From Bacteroidales bacterium (GTDB lineage: Bacteria; Bacteroidota; Bacteroidia; Bacteroidales; PUMT01), in the NCBI GenBank assembly GCA_007132225.1, contig SLPB01000039.1:1-40413 (forward strand): DNA of 40,413 nt. The letters are read 5' to 3'. Shown piece after piece: positions 9,833-19,988 of this stretch; the first letter of the stretch is position 1; every line of letters starts with the position of its first letter. The notes under the pieces were generated by a model. That model was not told the origin of the DNA, ran no database searches, and worked only from the letters and a program-made list of their open reading frames with translations. Made by a program: the position numbers and the translations under genes.

Positions 9833-10548
9833 TAGATCTTATTCCTGCAATAGACCTTATAGAAGGTAAATGTGTCCGCCTTATAAAAGGGGATTTCAAA
9901 TATAAAACTGTTTATTCTTCAGATCCTGTTGATATGGCAATGAAATTTTATGATTATGGGTTTACAAGGCTTCATCTTGTCGATCTTGACGGGGCAGAAA
10001 GGGGGCGTCTTAAACATCTGAAGATTATGGAGAGAATTGCAGTAAAAACCGGTTTGCAAATCGATTTCGGGGGAGGAGTGCAAAATTTGTCAGATGTGCA
10101 TTCCATTATTAATGCCGGGGCATTTATGGTGTGCATTGGAAGTATGGCTGTAAAGGACGAGAAGGAGTTTGATAAAGTACTGGAGCATTTTGGTCCGCAA
10201 AGGATCATTCTTGCCGCCGATACGAAAGATGACGAGCTGGTGATTTCAGGATGGAAGGAGTCGGCCGGGGTTTCCGTTTTTAATTTTATAGACAAGATGA
10301 CCGCAAAGAACATTGGCAGCATCCTTTGTACTGATGTTAATAAGGATGGAATGCTGGGGGGAACCGCCCTGTCGCTGTATGAAAGAATTATGGAAAGATT
10401 CCCTGAATTATATCTCATAGCCAGCGGGGGGGTAAGTAATATAAGCGATATAGAAATGCTTGAGAAATCTCCCGTTCCTGCAGTGGTCTTCGGAAAGGCT
10501 TTTTATGAAGGAAAACTGAAGATTGAGGAACTTAAACACCTGTTGTAG
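9829..10548 (+). CDS. hisA: Phosphoribosylformimino-5-aminoimidazole carboxamide ribotide isomerase
   Basis: IPAIDLIEGKCVRLIKGD, HLVDLDGAERG, DFGGGVQ, TDVNKDGMLGG, IASGGVSNISD; 4-nt overlap with hisH. Confidence 0.95.
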   Translation: MIDLIPAIDLIEGKCVRLIKGDFKYKTVYSSDPVDMAMKFYDYGFTRLHLVDLDGAERGRLKHLKIMERIAVKTGLQIDFGGGVQNLSDVHSIINAGAFMVCIGSMAVKDEKEFDKVLEHFGPQRIILAADTKDDELVISGWKESAGVSVFNFIDKMTAKNIGSILCTDVNKDGMLGGTALSLYERIMERFPELYLIASGGVSNISDIEMLEKSPVPAVVFGKAFYEGKLKIEELKHLL

Positions 10549-10590
10549 TTGTTGCTTATTATCTGAATTTTTATCACAAATTACTAAAAT

Positions 10591-11346
10591 ATGCTTGCAA
10601 AAAGAATTATACCCTGCCTTGATGTTTTCAATGGAAAGGTAGTAAAAGGAATAAATTTTATCAACCTGAAAGAAATCGGGGATCCTGTGGAGCATGGTGC
10701 CCTTTATTCTCAGCAGGGAGCAGATGAGCTTGTTTACCTGGATATTACAGCAACACATGAAAAACGAAAGCTGCTTTCGGACCTGGTAAGAAGAATTGCT
10801 GAAAATATTAATATTCCCTTTACAGTTGGCGGGGGTGTTAATCAGCTCTCTGATGCTGATGCACTGTTAAGTGCCGGAGCTGATAAAATAAGTGTTAATT
10901 CAGCTGTTCTTTTGAACCCTTCACTGATAGACCAGATTGCCAAATCTTTTGGCAGCCAGTTTCTGGTAGTGGCTATTGATGCTAAAAATATTGACGGACG
11001 CTGGGTTGTATATCGTAATGGTGGCAGAATAGCTACTGATCGTGAGCTCTTTGAATGGGCAGGCGAAGTGGTCCTTCGGGGAGCCGGTGAAATACTTTTC
11101 ACCTCAATGGATCATGACGGTGTTAAAAACGGTTATGCCTGCAAAGAGCTTGCTATGTTGTCAGATGCTTTGCCAATTCCTGTTATTGCATCCGGCGGTG
11201 CAGGTGCTCCTGAGCATTTTCTTGAGGCATTCAAGACAGGAAAAGCTGATGCTGCTTTGGCAGCCAGTGTATTTCACTATAATGAAATAGCAATTCCGGA
11301 GTTGAAAGAGTATCTTCATCAGAATAATGTTACAGTTAGATTATAA
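10591..11346 (+). CDS. hisF: Imidazole glycerol phosphate synthase, cyclase subunit
   Basis: [79 protein letters not shown]. Confidence 0.97.
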   Translation: MLAKRIIPCLDVFNGKVVKGINFINLKEIGDPVEHGALYSQQGADELVYLDITATHEKRKLLSDLVRRIAENINIPFTVGGGVNQLSDADALLSAGADKISVNSAVLLNPSLIDQIAKSFGSQFLVVAIDAKNIDGRWVVYRNGGRIATDRELFEWAGEVVLRGAGEILFTSMDHDGVKNGYACKELAMLSDALPIPVIASGGAGAPEHFLEAFKTGKADAALAASVFHYNEIAIPELKEYLHQNNVTVRL

Positions 11347-11351
11347 AAATT

Positions 11352-11945
11352 ATGGAAATTGATTTTAAAAAGGGCGGCGGACTTGTGCCTGTTATAGTAC
11401 AGCATGCAGATACCATGAGTGTGCTGATGCTTGCCTATATGAACAAAGAGGCATATGATCGGTCTCTTAAAACCCGGAGGGCCACTTTTTTCAGTCGGTC
11501 ACGAAATGAGATCTGGGAAAAAGGGGAGATTAGCGGAAACTGGCTTGAGATTAGGGATTTATCTATTGATTGCGATGGAGATACACTGCTGCTCAGGGTA
11601 GAGCCCAAAGGGCCTGTATGTCATACCGGCACTGATACCTGCTTTGGAAATGTTAAAAAAAGTGATTTCCCCTTTCTTGAGAAACTTGATGAAATTATTG
11701 CCTCACGGAAAAATACACTTCCGGAAAACTCCTACACCACTGCCCTGTTTAAAGCCGGAATAAATAAAGTTGCCCAGAAAGTCGGAGAGGAGGCTGTGGA
11801 GCTTGTGATTGAGGCAAAAGACGATAATGATGAACTGTTTCTGAATGAAGCCGCTGACCTTCTTTATCATTTGATTGTTTTGCTTCGATATAAAGAATAT
11901 TCACTACATGATGTTATATCTGTTCTCAAGAAACGCCATTCCTGA
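11352..11945 (+). CDS. hisIE: Bifunctional phosphoribosyl-AMP cyclohydrolase / phosphoribosyl-ATP pyrophosphatase
   Basis: MLAYMNKEAYDRSL, TRRATFFSRSRNEIWEKGEISGN, DCDGDTLLLRVEPKGPVCHTG; C-terminal KVGEEAVELVIEAKDDN, EAADLLYHLIVLL. Confidence 0.95.
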   Translation: MEIDFKKGGGLVPVIVQHADTMSVLMLAYMNKEAYDRSLKTRRATFFSRSRNEIWEKGEISGNWLEIRDLSIDCDGDTLLLRVEPKGPVCHTGTDTCFGNVKKSDFPFLEKLDEIIASRKNTLPENSYTTALFKAGINKVAQKVGEEAVELVIEAKDDNDELFLNEAADLLYHLIVLLRYKEYSLHDVISVLKKRHS

Positions 11946-12077
11946 AACAATTATCATCTATTCCCACTTGCAGCAGCTTAATATATACAATTAATACATG
12001 GAGCAATATTGAACAAAATCGCCTTCATTATTGTCTTGTTGTTATAAGTGTAATTTATTAACTAAAAACAACAAGTT

Positions 12078-12506
12078 ATGAGTAAGCATTTTGCAAGTGC
12101 ACGCTGGGATGGAAACCTGGCAAAAGGTAATGGCAGTTATGGTTTAAAGACAAGTGGATATAAAGGATCATACAGGTTTTCCACAAGATTTGAGGATGAT
12201 AAAAATGCCTCCAGTCCCGAAGAGCTGATAGGAGCAGCTCATGCAAGCTGTTTTTCAATGGCCTTCGCACATGATCTTGACCAATCCGGATTCAAACCCG
12301 AAAGTATTGAAACAGAGGCTGAAGTAACTCTTTCTAAATCTGAAGGAGGTTTTGCCATAAAAGACATTTTACTCAAAACACGGGGGAAGGTTTCAGGAAT
12401 CGGTAAAGATGAATTTTTAGAAATAGCGGACAAGTCCAAAAATAATTGTCCTGTTTCAAAGGCACTTAAAGGAGTGACAATCTCCCTTAATGCCGAGCTT
12501 CTGTAA
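12078..12506 (+). CDS. osmC: OsmC-family peroxiredoxin
   Basis: NASSPEELIGAAHASCFSMAFAHDL and second Cys region NNCPVSKALKGVTI. Confidence 0.88.
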   Translation: MSKHFASARWDGNLAKGNGSYGLKTSGYKGSYRFSTRFEDDKNASSPEELIGAAHASCFSMAFAHDLDQSGFKPESIETEAEVTLSKSEGGFAIKDILLKTRGKVSGIGKDEFLEIADKSKNNCPVSKALKGVTISLNAELL

Positions 12507-12556
12507 AGGTACTGCCTTGATGACATTTCCTTTCTGAAAGACATTTTTTTTTATTT

Positions 12557-12590
12557 AACGTGGCTATTATAGTAATAGCCACGTTTTTTT
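12557..12590 (+). terminator. Intrinsic terminator after osmC
   Basis: aacgtggctatta-tag-taatagccacgtt followed by ttttt. Confidence 0.9.
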
Positions 12591-12747
12591 GTGAGGTTGA
12601 ATTACCCGGCAATCTTCCCATTCCGAATCATGCTTATCCTTATTTAAAATGTTTAAAAATAAAGCTACTTAACGTGAGCCGTTTTTGACTTAATTCTTGT
12701 ATAGAGAGTTGAAGAGAATTGTTATTTATAATTAAACTAAATAAGCT

Positions 12748-15351
12748 ATGAAAAGAAATTTCGGACTACTACTTTTTGTATCGACTATGCTGATGCTTTT
12801 TACAGCATGTGAAGAAGACGAATTAACACCAGATATAAATATTATTGCAAATGCGGGACCTGATCAGACTGTGGAAACTGGTCAGGAAGTGCTTCTGGAT
12901 GGAACTGCATCGGTTGATGAATCGGGCGAGGGTGTACAGATAGAATGGTCGTTCCAATCACGGCCGTCAGGCAGTGATGCTGTGATCCAGGATGCTGGTT
13001 CAATAATTGCGAGATTTACTCCCGACCTCGATGGATCTTATGTAGTTAAGTTATCGATAAACAATAACCATGGGAGCAGCTCTGATGAAACCACTGTTAT
13101 TGCAACAGCGTCGGGCGGGGCAACCGGCACAATTGAGATCAGCAGTAATATTACAGATGATCTGTTAATGGAGATGATAACCCCCGAAGGAATAGCTGAT
13201 TATATTGTTACTTCCAATATTGATGTTAGGGCAAATCTGGTAATTGAACCCGGGGTTATAGTGGAATTCCGTTCTGATGCAGGTATGAGGGTTCGCCAGG
13301 AAGGCAGCATAAAAGCTGTTGGAAATCAACAGGATTCAATTATTTTCAGGGGTACGGTAAAGGTTCCGGGCCACTGGAGAGGCCTGAGGGTAGACTCTAA
13401 TAATCCGGTCAATGAACTGGCTTATATTGCAATAAAACATGGTGGATCAGATGGAGTCGGAGGAAGTGTTGCCGAAAGAAATCGTAAAGCCAACCTGATT
13501 ATCCAGTCTGATGCAGTAAGGCTCAAGGCTCACAATATGCTCATCGCAGAAGGAAGTGAGCATGGTTTATACATTCATGCTATAAATAACCCCTTTGTCG
13601 AGTTATCCAATAACACCTATACCCGTAATTCAAGGCCGGCCTATGTTGATGCCGCAATGTTTTATCTGCTTGACGGTGAAAGTGATTATACGGGCAATGA
13701 TCATGATTATATTGCTGCTTCAACAGACATGACCCTTTCATCCCCGACTGCCTGGCCTAAACTCAATGTTCCTTTGGAACTCCCCGGGGTAACAGTTGAC
13801 AGTGACCTTGAGATAGAACCAGGCGCACAATTTTTAGTCGCCGGCGGTAAGGGGATCTACGTGAGATCCGGGGGTTCAATCCATGCGGTTGGTGAAGATA
13901 CGGATCCAATAGTTTTAAAAGGCAAAATAGATGTAAGGGGGCACTGGAATGGTATCAGGATCACCAGTAATAACCTCAACAGGCTTGAGTATCTTGAAAT
14001 TCATAATGGGGGCCAGGGAGGTCTTGGCGGCAGCGTAGCAGAAAGAAACAGAAGCACGAGTCTGATGCTTGATGAAAATGCCCGCGTTGTGGTCAGTAAT
14101 GTAACTATTTCAAAAAGTGAAAATTATCCTTTCTGGATCAGGGGTGGAGGCAATATGAATATAGAGTTTGTTTCCAATACAATTACAGATAATAAACATG
14201 CCGGTTGGGTTGATGCCAGGTATTTCCATGTACTGGACGGCAGCAGCAGTTTTACAGGCAATGACACAGAAAGGATATCTTCCGGGGCTGATGTTACTAT
14301 TGCACAGGACCGGACATGGAAAAAAATAGATGTTCCCTATGCTCTTCCGCAGGTAACTTTCACGGAGGGCATTCTCACTATTGAAGCGGGTGCAAGTTTT
14401 CAGGCCAATAACGACGGATATTTATATGTAAGGGGAAACGGAGCCTTAAAAGTTCTTGGCACGCAGAACAATCCTGTTGAGTTCACTGGCCAGACACAGG
14501 TTCGTGGTGCATGGAGGGGAATGAAGATAATCACAAATAATCCCCAGAACCAGCTATCTCATATGATTATTAAGCACGGGGGACAGAATGGTATCGGTTC
14601 CTCGGTAGCAGAGAGAAACAGGGTAGCCTCCCTGATGCTGGATGAAAATGTCAGGATATCAATTGACAACATTGCCATTCACGAAAGCCTTGAATATGCT
14701 TTCTGGATCAGGCATGTAAACAATCTTAATATTGAGTTCTCCAATAACACTTTTACCGGTAATGAAAAGCTTGCCATGGTAGATGCAAGATATTTTCACG
14801 TTCTCGATGGCAACAGTTCCTATTCGGGCAATGATGATGATATTATACGATCAGATGCAAATACAACTGCTTCAGGAAATATAAAATGGGACAGGCTGGA
14901 TGTTCCCTATGAGCTGCCTGATATAGTCCAGGTGGAAGGAAACCTTGAAATTGAAGCAGGAGCCAGGTTCGAAGGTAATAATGATGGGGGACTCGATATT
15001 TTATCAACAGGTTCAATTCGTGCGATTGGTACTCCGGGTGATGAAATTGAATTTGTCGGGGGCATAAATTCACCAGGTCACTGGAGGGGTATAAATGTGC
15101 GGTCGGCAGATTCCGGTAATGAAATCTCTCATTTTGTTATCAGGCATACCGGAAGTAATGGATTTGGGAGCTCCGTCTCGGACCGCAGCCGTCAACAGGC
15201 AATTCAGGTATGGGGTGGATTCCTTAAACTGACCAACGGTGAAATAACCGATGGTGCAGGTGACGGTATAAAATCTCATGCAGGAGGGGTGATTGAAAGG
15301 TCCGGTATCACTTACAGCTCAATTAATGGTGAGAATGAGGTGGGCTTTTAA
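12748..15351 (+). CDS. Large lipoprotein: N-terminal PKD-like domain plus four ~190-aa repeats predicted to form a right-handed beta-helix
   Basis: Lipobox LFTAC followed by EEDE; NAGPDQTVETGQEVLLDGTAS PKD-like start; repeated signature G(H/A)W(R/N)G...GGSVAERNR...VDA.(Y/M)F..LDG.S.(Y/F).GND. Confidence 0.85.
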   Translation: MKRNFGLLLFVSTMLMLFTACEEDELTPDINIIANAGPDQTVETGQEVLLDGTASVDESGEGVQIEWSFQSRPSGSDAVIQDAGSIIARFTPDLDGSYVVKLSINNNHGSSSDETTVIATASGGATGTIEISSNITDDLLMEMITPEGIADYIVTSNIDVRANLVIEPGVIVEFRSDAGMRVRQEGSIKAVGNQQDSIIFRGTVKVPGHWRGLRVDSNNPVNELAYIAIKHGGSDGVGGSVAERNRKANLIIQSDAVRLKAHNMLIAEGSEHGLYIHAINNPFVELSNNTYTRNSRPAYVDAAMFYLLDGESDYTGNDHDYIAASTDMTLSSPTAWPKLNVPLELPGVTVDSDLEIEPGAQFLVAGGKGIYVRSGGSIHAVGEDTDPIVLKGKIDVRGHWNGIRITSNNLNRLEYLEIHNGGQGGLGGSVAERNRSTSLMLDENARVVVSNVTISKSENYPFWIRGGGNMNIEFVSNTITDNKHAGWVDARYFHVLDGSSSFTGNDTERISSGADVTIAQDRTWKKIDVPYALPQVTFTEGILTIEAGASFQANNDGYLYVRGNGALKVLGTQNNPVEFTGQTQVRGAWRGMKIITNNPQNQLSHMIIKHGGQNGIGSSVAERNRVASLMLDENVRISIDNIAIHESLEYAFWIRHVNNLNIEFSNNTFTGNEKLAMVDARYFHVLDGNSSYSGNDDDIIRSDANTTASGNIKWDRLDVPYELPDIVQVEGNLEIEAGARFEGNNDGGLDILSTGSIRAIGTPGDEIEFVGGINSPGHWRGINVRSADSGNEISHFVIRHTGSNGFGSSVSDRSRQQAIQVWGGFLKLTNGEITDGAGDGIKSHAGGVIERSGITYSSINGENEVGF

Positions 15352-15438
15352 AAATGGGGCAATAGTGAAATTTGTTTGCAGGGAAAGATTAAATATGAAA
15401 AATAATGTTGGAACTTATGTTTTAAAATTTAAAACAAT

Positions 15439-16026
15439 ATGCTTATGAAAAAAAAGTTATTGGTTATTTTGCTGATGTTTATTTCCTTAAACTCATTTTA
15501 TCTTGCCTCCCAGGATATGTTTAACTACAGGGGACAGGATATTCTTGGGGGAGGATTATCCCTTGGTTATTACAGTTATGGATTCACTGGTTCCAGAAGT
15601 ATTGGAATTCCCCCGCTATCCGCCTATTATGAGCTGGGACTTCATGACCATATAACTGCCGGGCCCTTCCTGGGATATGCAAGATGGAGTTACAAGTATG
15701 CTGTACAGGATTACAGATATTCCTGGTCATTTATTAATGCCGGTGCAAGGGGAAGTTTTCATATAACCGGCTTTATGAATGAAATTCTTGGTACCGAGAT
15801 TGATGAGGAAAAGATTGACTGGTATCTTACTCTGCTGGCTGGCATGGAATTCAGACAATATTCCGATACCGGGAATAATACACTTGGTTATGCAAACCAA
15901 TCCAATTTTTTCATCGGACCAAGTGCCGGGGTAAGATATTACTTCTCAGAAAATCTTGCCGTTTATCTTGAAGGAGGCAGAGGAGCATTTGGAGCAGTTT
16001 CTTTTGGAGTTTCTCTAAGGAGATAG
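15439..16026 (+). CDS. Small outer-membrane beta-barrel-type protein with signal peptide
   Basis: N-terminal KKKLLVILLMFISLNSFYLASQ; alternating aromatic/Gly pattern (LGGGLSLGYYSYGF, FIGPSAGVRYYFSENLAVYLEGGRGAFG). Confidence 0.6.
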   Translation: MLMKKKLLVILLMFISLNSFYLASQDMFNYRGQDILGGGLSLGYYSYGFTGSRSIGIPPLSAYYELGLHDHITAGPFLGYARWSYKYAVQDYRYSWSFINAGARGSFHITGFMNEILGTEIDEEKIDWYLTLLAGMEFRQYSDTGNNTLGYANQSNFFIGPSAGVRYYFSENLAVYLEGGRGAFGAVSFGVSLRR

Positions 16027-16071
16027 AGTAACATGGCAGTCACGGTTCACAGTCACTATTGATACTACAAG

Positions 16072-16100
16072 ACCCTGATAATTAAATTTATCAGGGTTTT
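16072..16100 (+). terminator. Intrinsic terminator
   Basis: accctgataa-ttaaat-ttatcagggt followed by tttg. Confidence 0.75.
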
Positions 16101-16228
16101 GTTTGAAAATATACTGACCGGCCTTTTTTACCAAAGTGAAGGCGCGGGGACAGATAATATAATTTTTGCTGTATCCATTCTGCATTACAGGGTAGTCTGT
16201 TTTGACTGCATCGAAGCTTTGACCGCAA

Positions 16229-17368
16229 CTATATATAATTCAGGAGGTGTTTAAGGTCTGCTTCCAAAGAGTATACAGTATTGTAGCGTTTGCGGATATC
16301 GGGCACGATGGATCTGTTGAATATTGCACATAGGTCTGCGCCGGCCATGATCGGCAGCATTTTGCTGTACCTGGATTTCAGTAGTCGTGATAAATCTGAT
16401 AAAACCTTTGAAGAGTTTGCTTCATAGTCTTCATATAAACAGAGTTGCGGCAGCTTGCCTGTTATCATCTTATAAAGCAACAGTCCGAGCTGATATATAT
16501 CGGAAGCAGGAGAAAGCTGTTTGCCATTAAGCTGTTCCGGTGAAGCGTAGCAAATGGTACCAGAAAAGTTTGATTTTTTTCCTGGCTGATTTACCCCCTC
16601 TTGTATTATTTCCGATATTCCAAAATCTATTACCTTGACATTCAGGTCATCTGTGACAAGGATATTGGCGGGCTTAATATCCTGATGTATTATCTGATTG
16701 TTATGGGCGTATTTAATTGCCTGACAAACCTTCATAAACAGTTTCAGCCTGTAATTGAGGTTTAATTTATTCTGTTCACAAAAACGGTCTGCCGGAATAC
16801 CATCAATATATTCCATTATTAAAAATGGATATCCGTTATCAGTTATTCCATGGTCAAAAAGAGTTGCAATGTTAGGGTGGTTGATGCTGGAGAGTATTCG
16901 TTGTTCGTTTCTGAATCTTTCAGCATAGGTGTCATTCCGGAAAGATGGTTTCATTATTTTGATTGCTGCCAGTTGTTCAGACCGCCCCCCCGCTTTTTTT
17001 GCCAGATATATCTCCGACATTCCTCCCTGATTAATGATCCTTTTTATAATAAATCTGTCAATTCTGTCACCCTTTTTAAACCCAGGCGGCTTATTGGAAA
17101 GGGATATCTCATTTTCAATACGTTTTCTGAGAATATTAAAATATGCTCCGGCCTTTTTATGGTTATGCAGTAGCTGTTTTACTTCTTCCCGCATCCTGAA
17201 ATTTCCATTTCCGTTAACCTTCAGTAATTCATCCCATTTATGGGGTGAATGATTCTGACAAAGTTCAAACAATATGGATACTTTGTTCATATATTCATCG
17301 CTCTTGTTCATGGCGGGGCTGTTTGGACTTACGGGTAGTGAAATTAAATACCATTCTTCAATGAACAC
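16229..17368 (-). CDS. Hanks-type serine/threonine protein kinase, apparently soluble
   Basis: GGMSEIYLAKK, AAIKIMK, HQDIKPANILV, VIDFGISE, YASPEQL, SDIYQLGLLLYKMITGKLP; no obvious TM segment. Start may be the internal MNKSDEY at 17311. Confidence 0.9.
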   Translation of the reverse strand: MFIEEWYLISLPVSPNSPAMNKSDEYMNKVSILFELCQNHSPHKWDELLKVNGNGNFRMREEVKQLLHNHKKAGAYFNILRKRIENEISLSNKPPGFKKGDRIDRFIIKRIINQGGMSEIYLAKKAGGRSEQLAAIKIMKPSFRNDTYAERFRNEQRILSSINHPNIATLFDHGITDNGYPFLIMEYIDGIPADRFCEQNKLNLNYRLKLFMKVCQAIKYAHNNQIIHQDIKPANILVTDDLNVKVIDFGISEIIQEGVNQPGKKSNFSGTICYASPEQLNGKQLSPASDIYQLGLLLYKMITGKLPQLCLYEDYEANSSKVLSDLSRLLKSRYSKMLPIMAGADLCAIFNRSIVPDIRKRYNTVYSLEADLKHLLNYI

Positions 17369-17425
17369 TGCAATATACTTAGTAACACCCCTTAGACTTG
17401 AAATTTTAGAGCCGCGAAATACACT

Positions 17426-18013
17426 CTAAAAGGAGTTTAGATGGGTGTATAACCATGTTTTTGCCAGATTCCAGGATCGCTTTACCGTTGCAGGACTAAT
17501 GTCAAGTGCAGAAGCGGTTTCCTCAACAGACATACCCCCGAAAAACCGGCATTCAACTATTCTTGCCTGCCTGCTATTTTCATTCTCGAGTTTTTCAAGA
17601 GCGTCATTAACTAAAATCAACTCTTCTGCGGTTTGATCGCTAAGATGAACTGAATTGTGAATATCGTCGAATGATACTCGTTTTTCTGATCCTCCGCGCC
17701 GGAGAGCCCTTTTTTTAATTGATGCATTCACCAGTATTTGCCGCATAGCCTTTGAAGCCACAAAACAAAAGTGCGCCCGGCTCTTATAAGTGGCAGAACC
17801 TGCTCGTATTATTTTTAAATATGTTTCGTGAACAATAGCAGTTGTATTGAGGGTTTCCATATTAAAAAACTGAAACCTCAGGTTGTGTGCATTTTGACGA
17901 AGTTCCCGGTAAACAAACGGGAATAACTTATTAAAAGCGTTTTTGTCTCCCCTGCTAAATTCTTCAAGGTATAAAGTGATTTCATTTTCAGAAACCTCTT
18001 TGTTTTCAGTCAT
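17426..18013 (-). CDS. ECF-subfamily RNA polymerase sigma factor
   Basis: Sigma region 2-like FNKLFPFVYRELRQNAH, region 4 ECRFFGGMSVEETASALDISPATVKRSWNLAKTWLY; resembles the TIGR02999-type group. Confidence 0.85.
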   Translation of the reverse strand: MTENKEVSENEITLYLEEFSRGDKNAFNKLFPFVYRELRQNAHNLRFQFFNMETLNTTAIVHETYLKIIRAGSATYKSRAHFCFVASKAMRQILVNASIKKRALRRGGSEKRVSFDDIHNSVHLSDQTAEELILVNDALEKLENENSRQARIVECRFFGGMSVEETASALDISPATVKRSWNLAKTWLYTHLNSF

Positions 18014-18239
18014 GTCATAAAAGAATTTTGGATACTCTTATATACTTCAATATGTATATGTATACAACTAAATCCTGAAATTGTTGACAAGGTGCAATTA
18101 ATAATTTATTCCGTCACCCTTTATTCTTTCTGTTTTGCCTTATATAGCAGGAGTTCAGTTGTTATTAACAGCCAGGTTAGAGAATCAGGTTTAGGATAAG
18201 GATTAGGTGTTCAGGCAAGTTTTCACTGCCTGTAAGTTT

Positions 18240-18273
18240 AAAAAAAGGGTGGCCGGACAGCACCCTTTTTTTT
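18240..18273. terminator. Intrinsic terminator
   Basis: aaaaaagggtg-gccggacag-cacccttttttt. Confidence 0.7.
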
Positions 18274-18356
18274 ATTAAGGATTTTTTCACCATTGTTTTG
18301 GGGGTACAAATATTATTTATAAATTACATAATCTAAATACTAAGGTACAAGAACAT

Positions 18357-19988
18357 ATGGTAAAAAAAGAGACTAAGCGTCCTGATCCTGAGAAACATCT
18401 GAAAAGTACAAATAAATATTTCGATGTTGATCCACCCATTTTCTGGATTTCGGCTCTTCTTATAGTAATGTTTATCCTGATAACTCTCCTGGTAGGAGAG
18501 CCGATGGATCAGATTTTTAGTATTATCCAGGACAGCATTTCTGAAAATGCCGGATGGTTTTTTGTATTAGCTGTAAATTTATTTCTTGTTTTTTCTCTTG
18601 TTATAGCTTTAGGTAAGTTTGGTGACATAAAACTTGGGGGCAGGACCTCCGAGCCGGAGTTTTCGAGAGCTGCATGGTTTTCTATGCTGTTTAGTGCGGG
18701 AATGGGGATCGGTATACTTTTCTGGAGCGTAGGTGAACCTATACTTCATTATGTGGCACCACCTACGGGTACAGGTGGTACTGTTTTTTCCGCACAGAAA
18801 TCCATGCAGTATACATTTCTTCACTGGGGATTTCATGCCTGGGGAATTTATGCTCTGGTTGGCATGTCGCTGGCTTTTTTTACTTTTAATAAAAAACTGC
18901 CACTTACAATAAGTTCTGTTTTTTTCCCCCTAATAGGTGAACGTATCTATGGTGGGTTGGGTAAAGCCATTAATATCCTTGCAGTTCTGGCTACTTTGTT
19001 TGGGCTGGCAACTTCTCTCGGGCTTGGAGTACAGCAGGTGAGTGCAGGGCTGAACCACCTTACGGGACTGCCTGATACAGTAACGGTACAGGTGATTCTG
19101 ATCTGCGTTATCACTCTTGCCGCCACCGGATCGGTGGTGGCCGGTCTGAGTGCTGGTGTGAAAAGACTTAGCCAGATGAATATCATTATAGGAGCAGTTT
19201 TTCTTCTTTTTATAATATTTGTGGGTCCTACCTTGTTCATTATGGGATCATTTGTTCAGAACATTGGAGCATATCTCCAGAATTTTTTCGAACTGAGTTT
19301 CTGGACCGAAACATATCATCAATCGGACTGGCAAGCAAGCTGGACAGTATTTTACTGGGCATGGTGGATTAGCTGGTCGCCATTTGTAGGGATGTTCATT
19401 GCCCGTATATCCAGAGGACGTACAATACGGGAATTTATACTGGGTGTTCTGATAGTACCTACGTTAATCACATTTCTCTGGCTCTCATCTTTCGGGGGAT
19501 CAGCATTATTTCTTGAACTTAATGGTATTGCCGACCTTACTACTGCTGTGCAAAGCAATGTAGCCACCTCACTTTACGTTTTACTGGAGCAGTTTCCGTT
19601 GAGCACTGTTACATCAATAGTTGGTGTATTGCTGGTCACCAGTTTTTTTGTCACCTCATCTGACTCCGGTTCTTTGGTAATTGACAGCCTCACCGCCGGG
19701 GGCAAACTGGATGCGCCTGTGCCCCAAAGAATATTTTGGGCAATGACCGAAGGTGCGGTGGCAGCTGTACTTCTTATTGGTGGCGGACTGGGGGCTTTGC
19801 AGACAGCTGCAATTATAACCGGATTGCCATTTGCTGTTATTTTGATGATAATGGCATACAGCCTTCTCCAGGGGTTAAGGGAGGAGCATAATAAAATAAC
19901 CCGCTACAAAGTTGAAAAAGAGGAAAAATCTTATCAGGAAAAAATTAAGAACATAATAGCCAAAAGAAATCAAACAAAAAGAAAATAA
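18357..19988 (+). CDS. BCCT-family (betaine/carnitine/choline) transporter
   Basis: Multi-TM; GMGIGILFWSVGEP, FHWGFHAWGIYAL-like LHWGFHAWGIYAL, WAWWISWSPFVGMFIARISRGRTIREFI, TSSDSGS. Confidence 0.95.
   Translation: MVKKETKRPDPEKHLKSTNKYFDVDPPIFWISALLIVMFILITLLVGEPMDQIFSIIQDSISENAGWFFVLAVNLFLVFSLVIALGKFGDIKLGGRTSEPEFSRAAWFSMLFSAGMGIGILFWSVGEPILHYVAPPTGTGGTVFSAQKSMQYTFLHWGFHAWGIYALVGMSLAFFTFNKKLPLTISSVFFPLIGERIYGGLGKAINILAVLATLFGLATSLGLGVQQVSAGLNHLTGLPDTVTVQVILICVITLAATGSVVAGLSAGVKRLSQMNIIIGAVFLLFIIFVGPTLFIMGSFVQNIGAYLQNFFELSFWTETYHQSDWQASWTVFYWAWWISWSPFVGMFIARISRGRTIREFILGVLIVPTLITFLWLSSFGGSALFLELNGIADLTTAVQSNVATSLYVLLEQFPLSTVTSIVGVLLVTSFFVTSSDSGSLVIDSLTAGGKLDAPVPQRIFWAMTEGAVAAVLLIGGGLGALQTAAIITGLPFAVILMIMAYSLLQGLREEHNKITRYKVEKEEKSYQEKIKNIIAKRNQTKRK

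Noticed and set aside
13140-15351. The repeat-containing region as a CRISPR or DNA-level tandem repeat array
   Set aside because: Periodicity is in the protein (190 aa) with diverged DNA and an open reading frame throughout.
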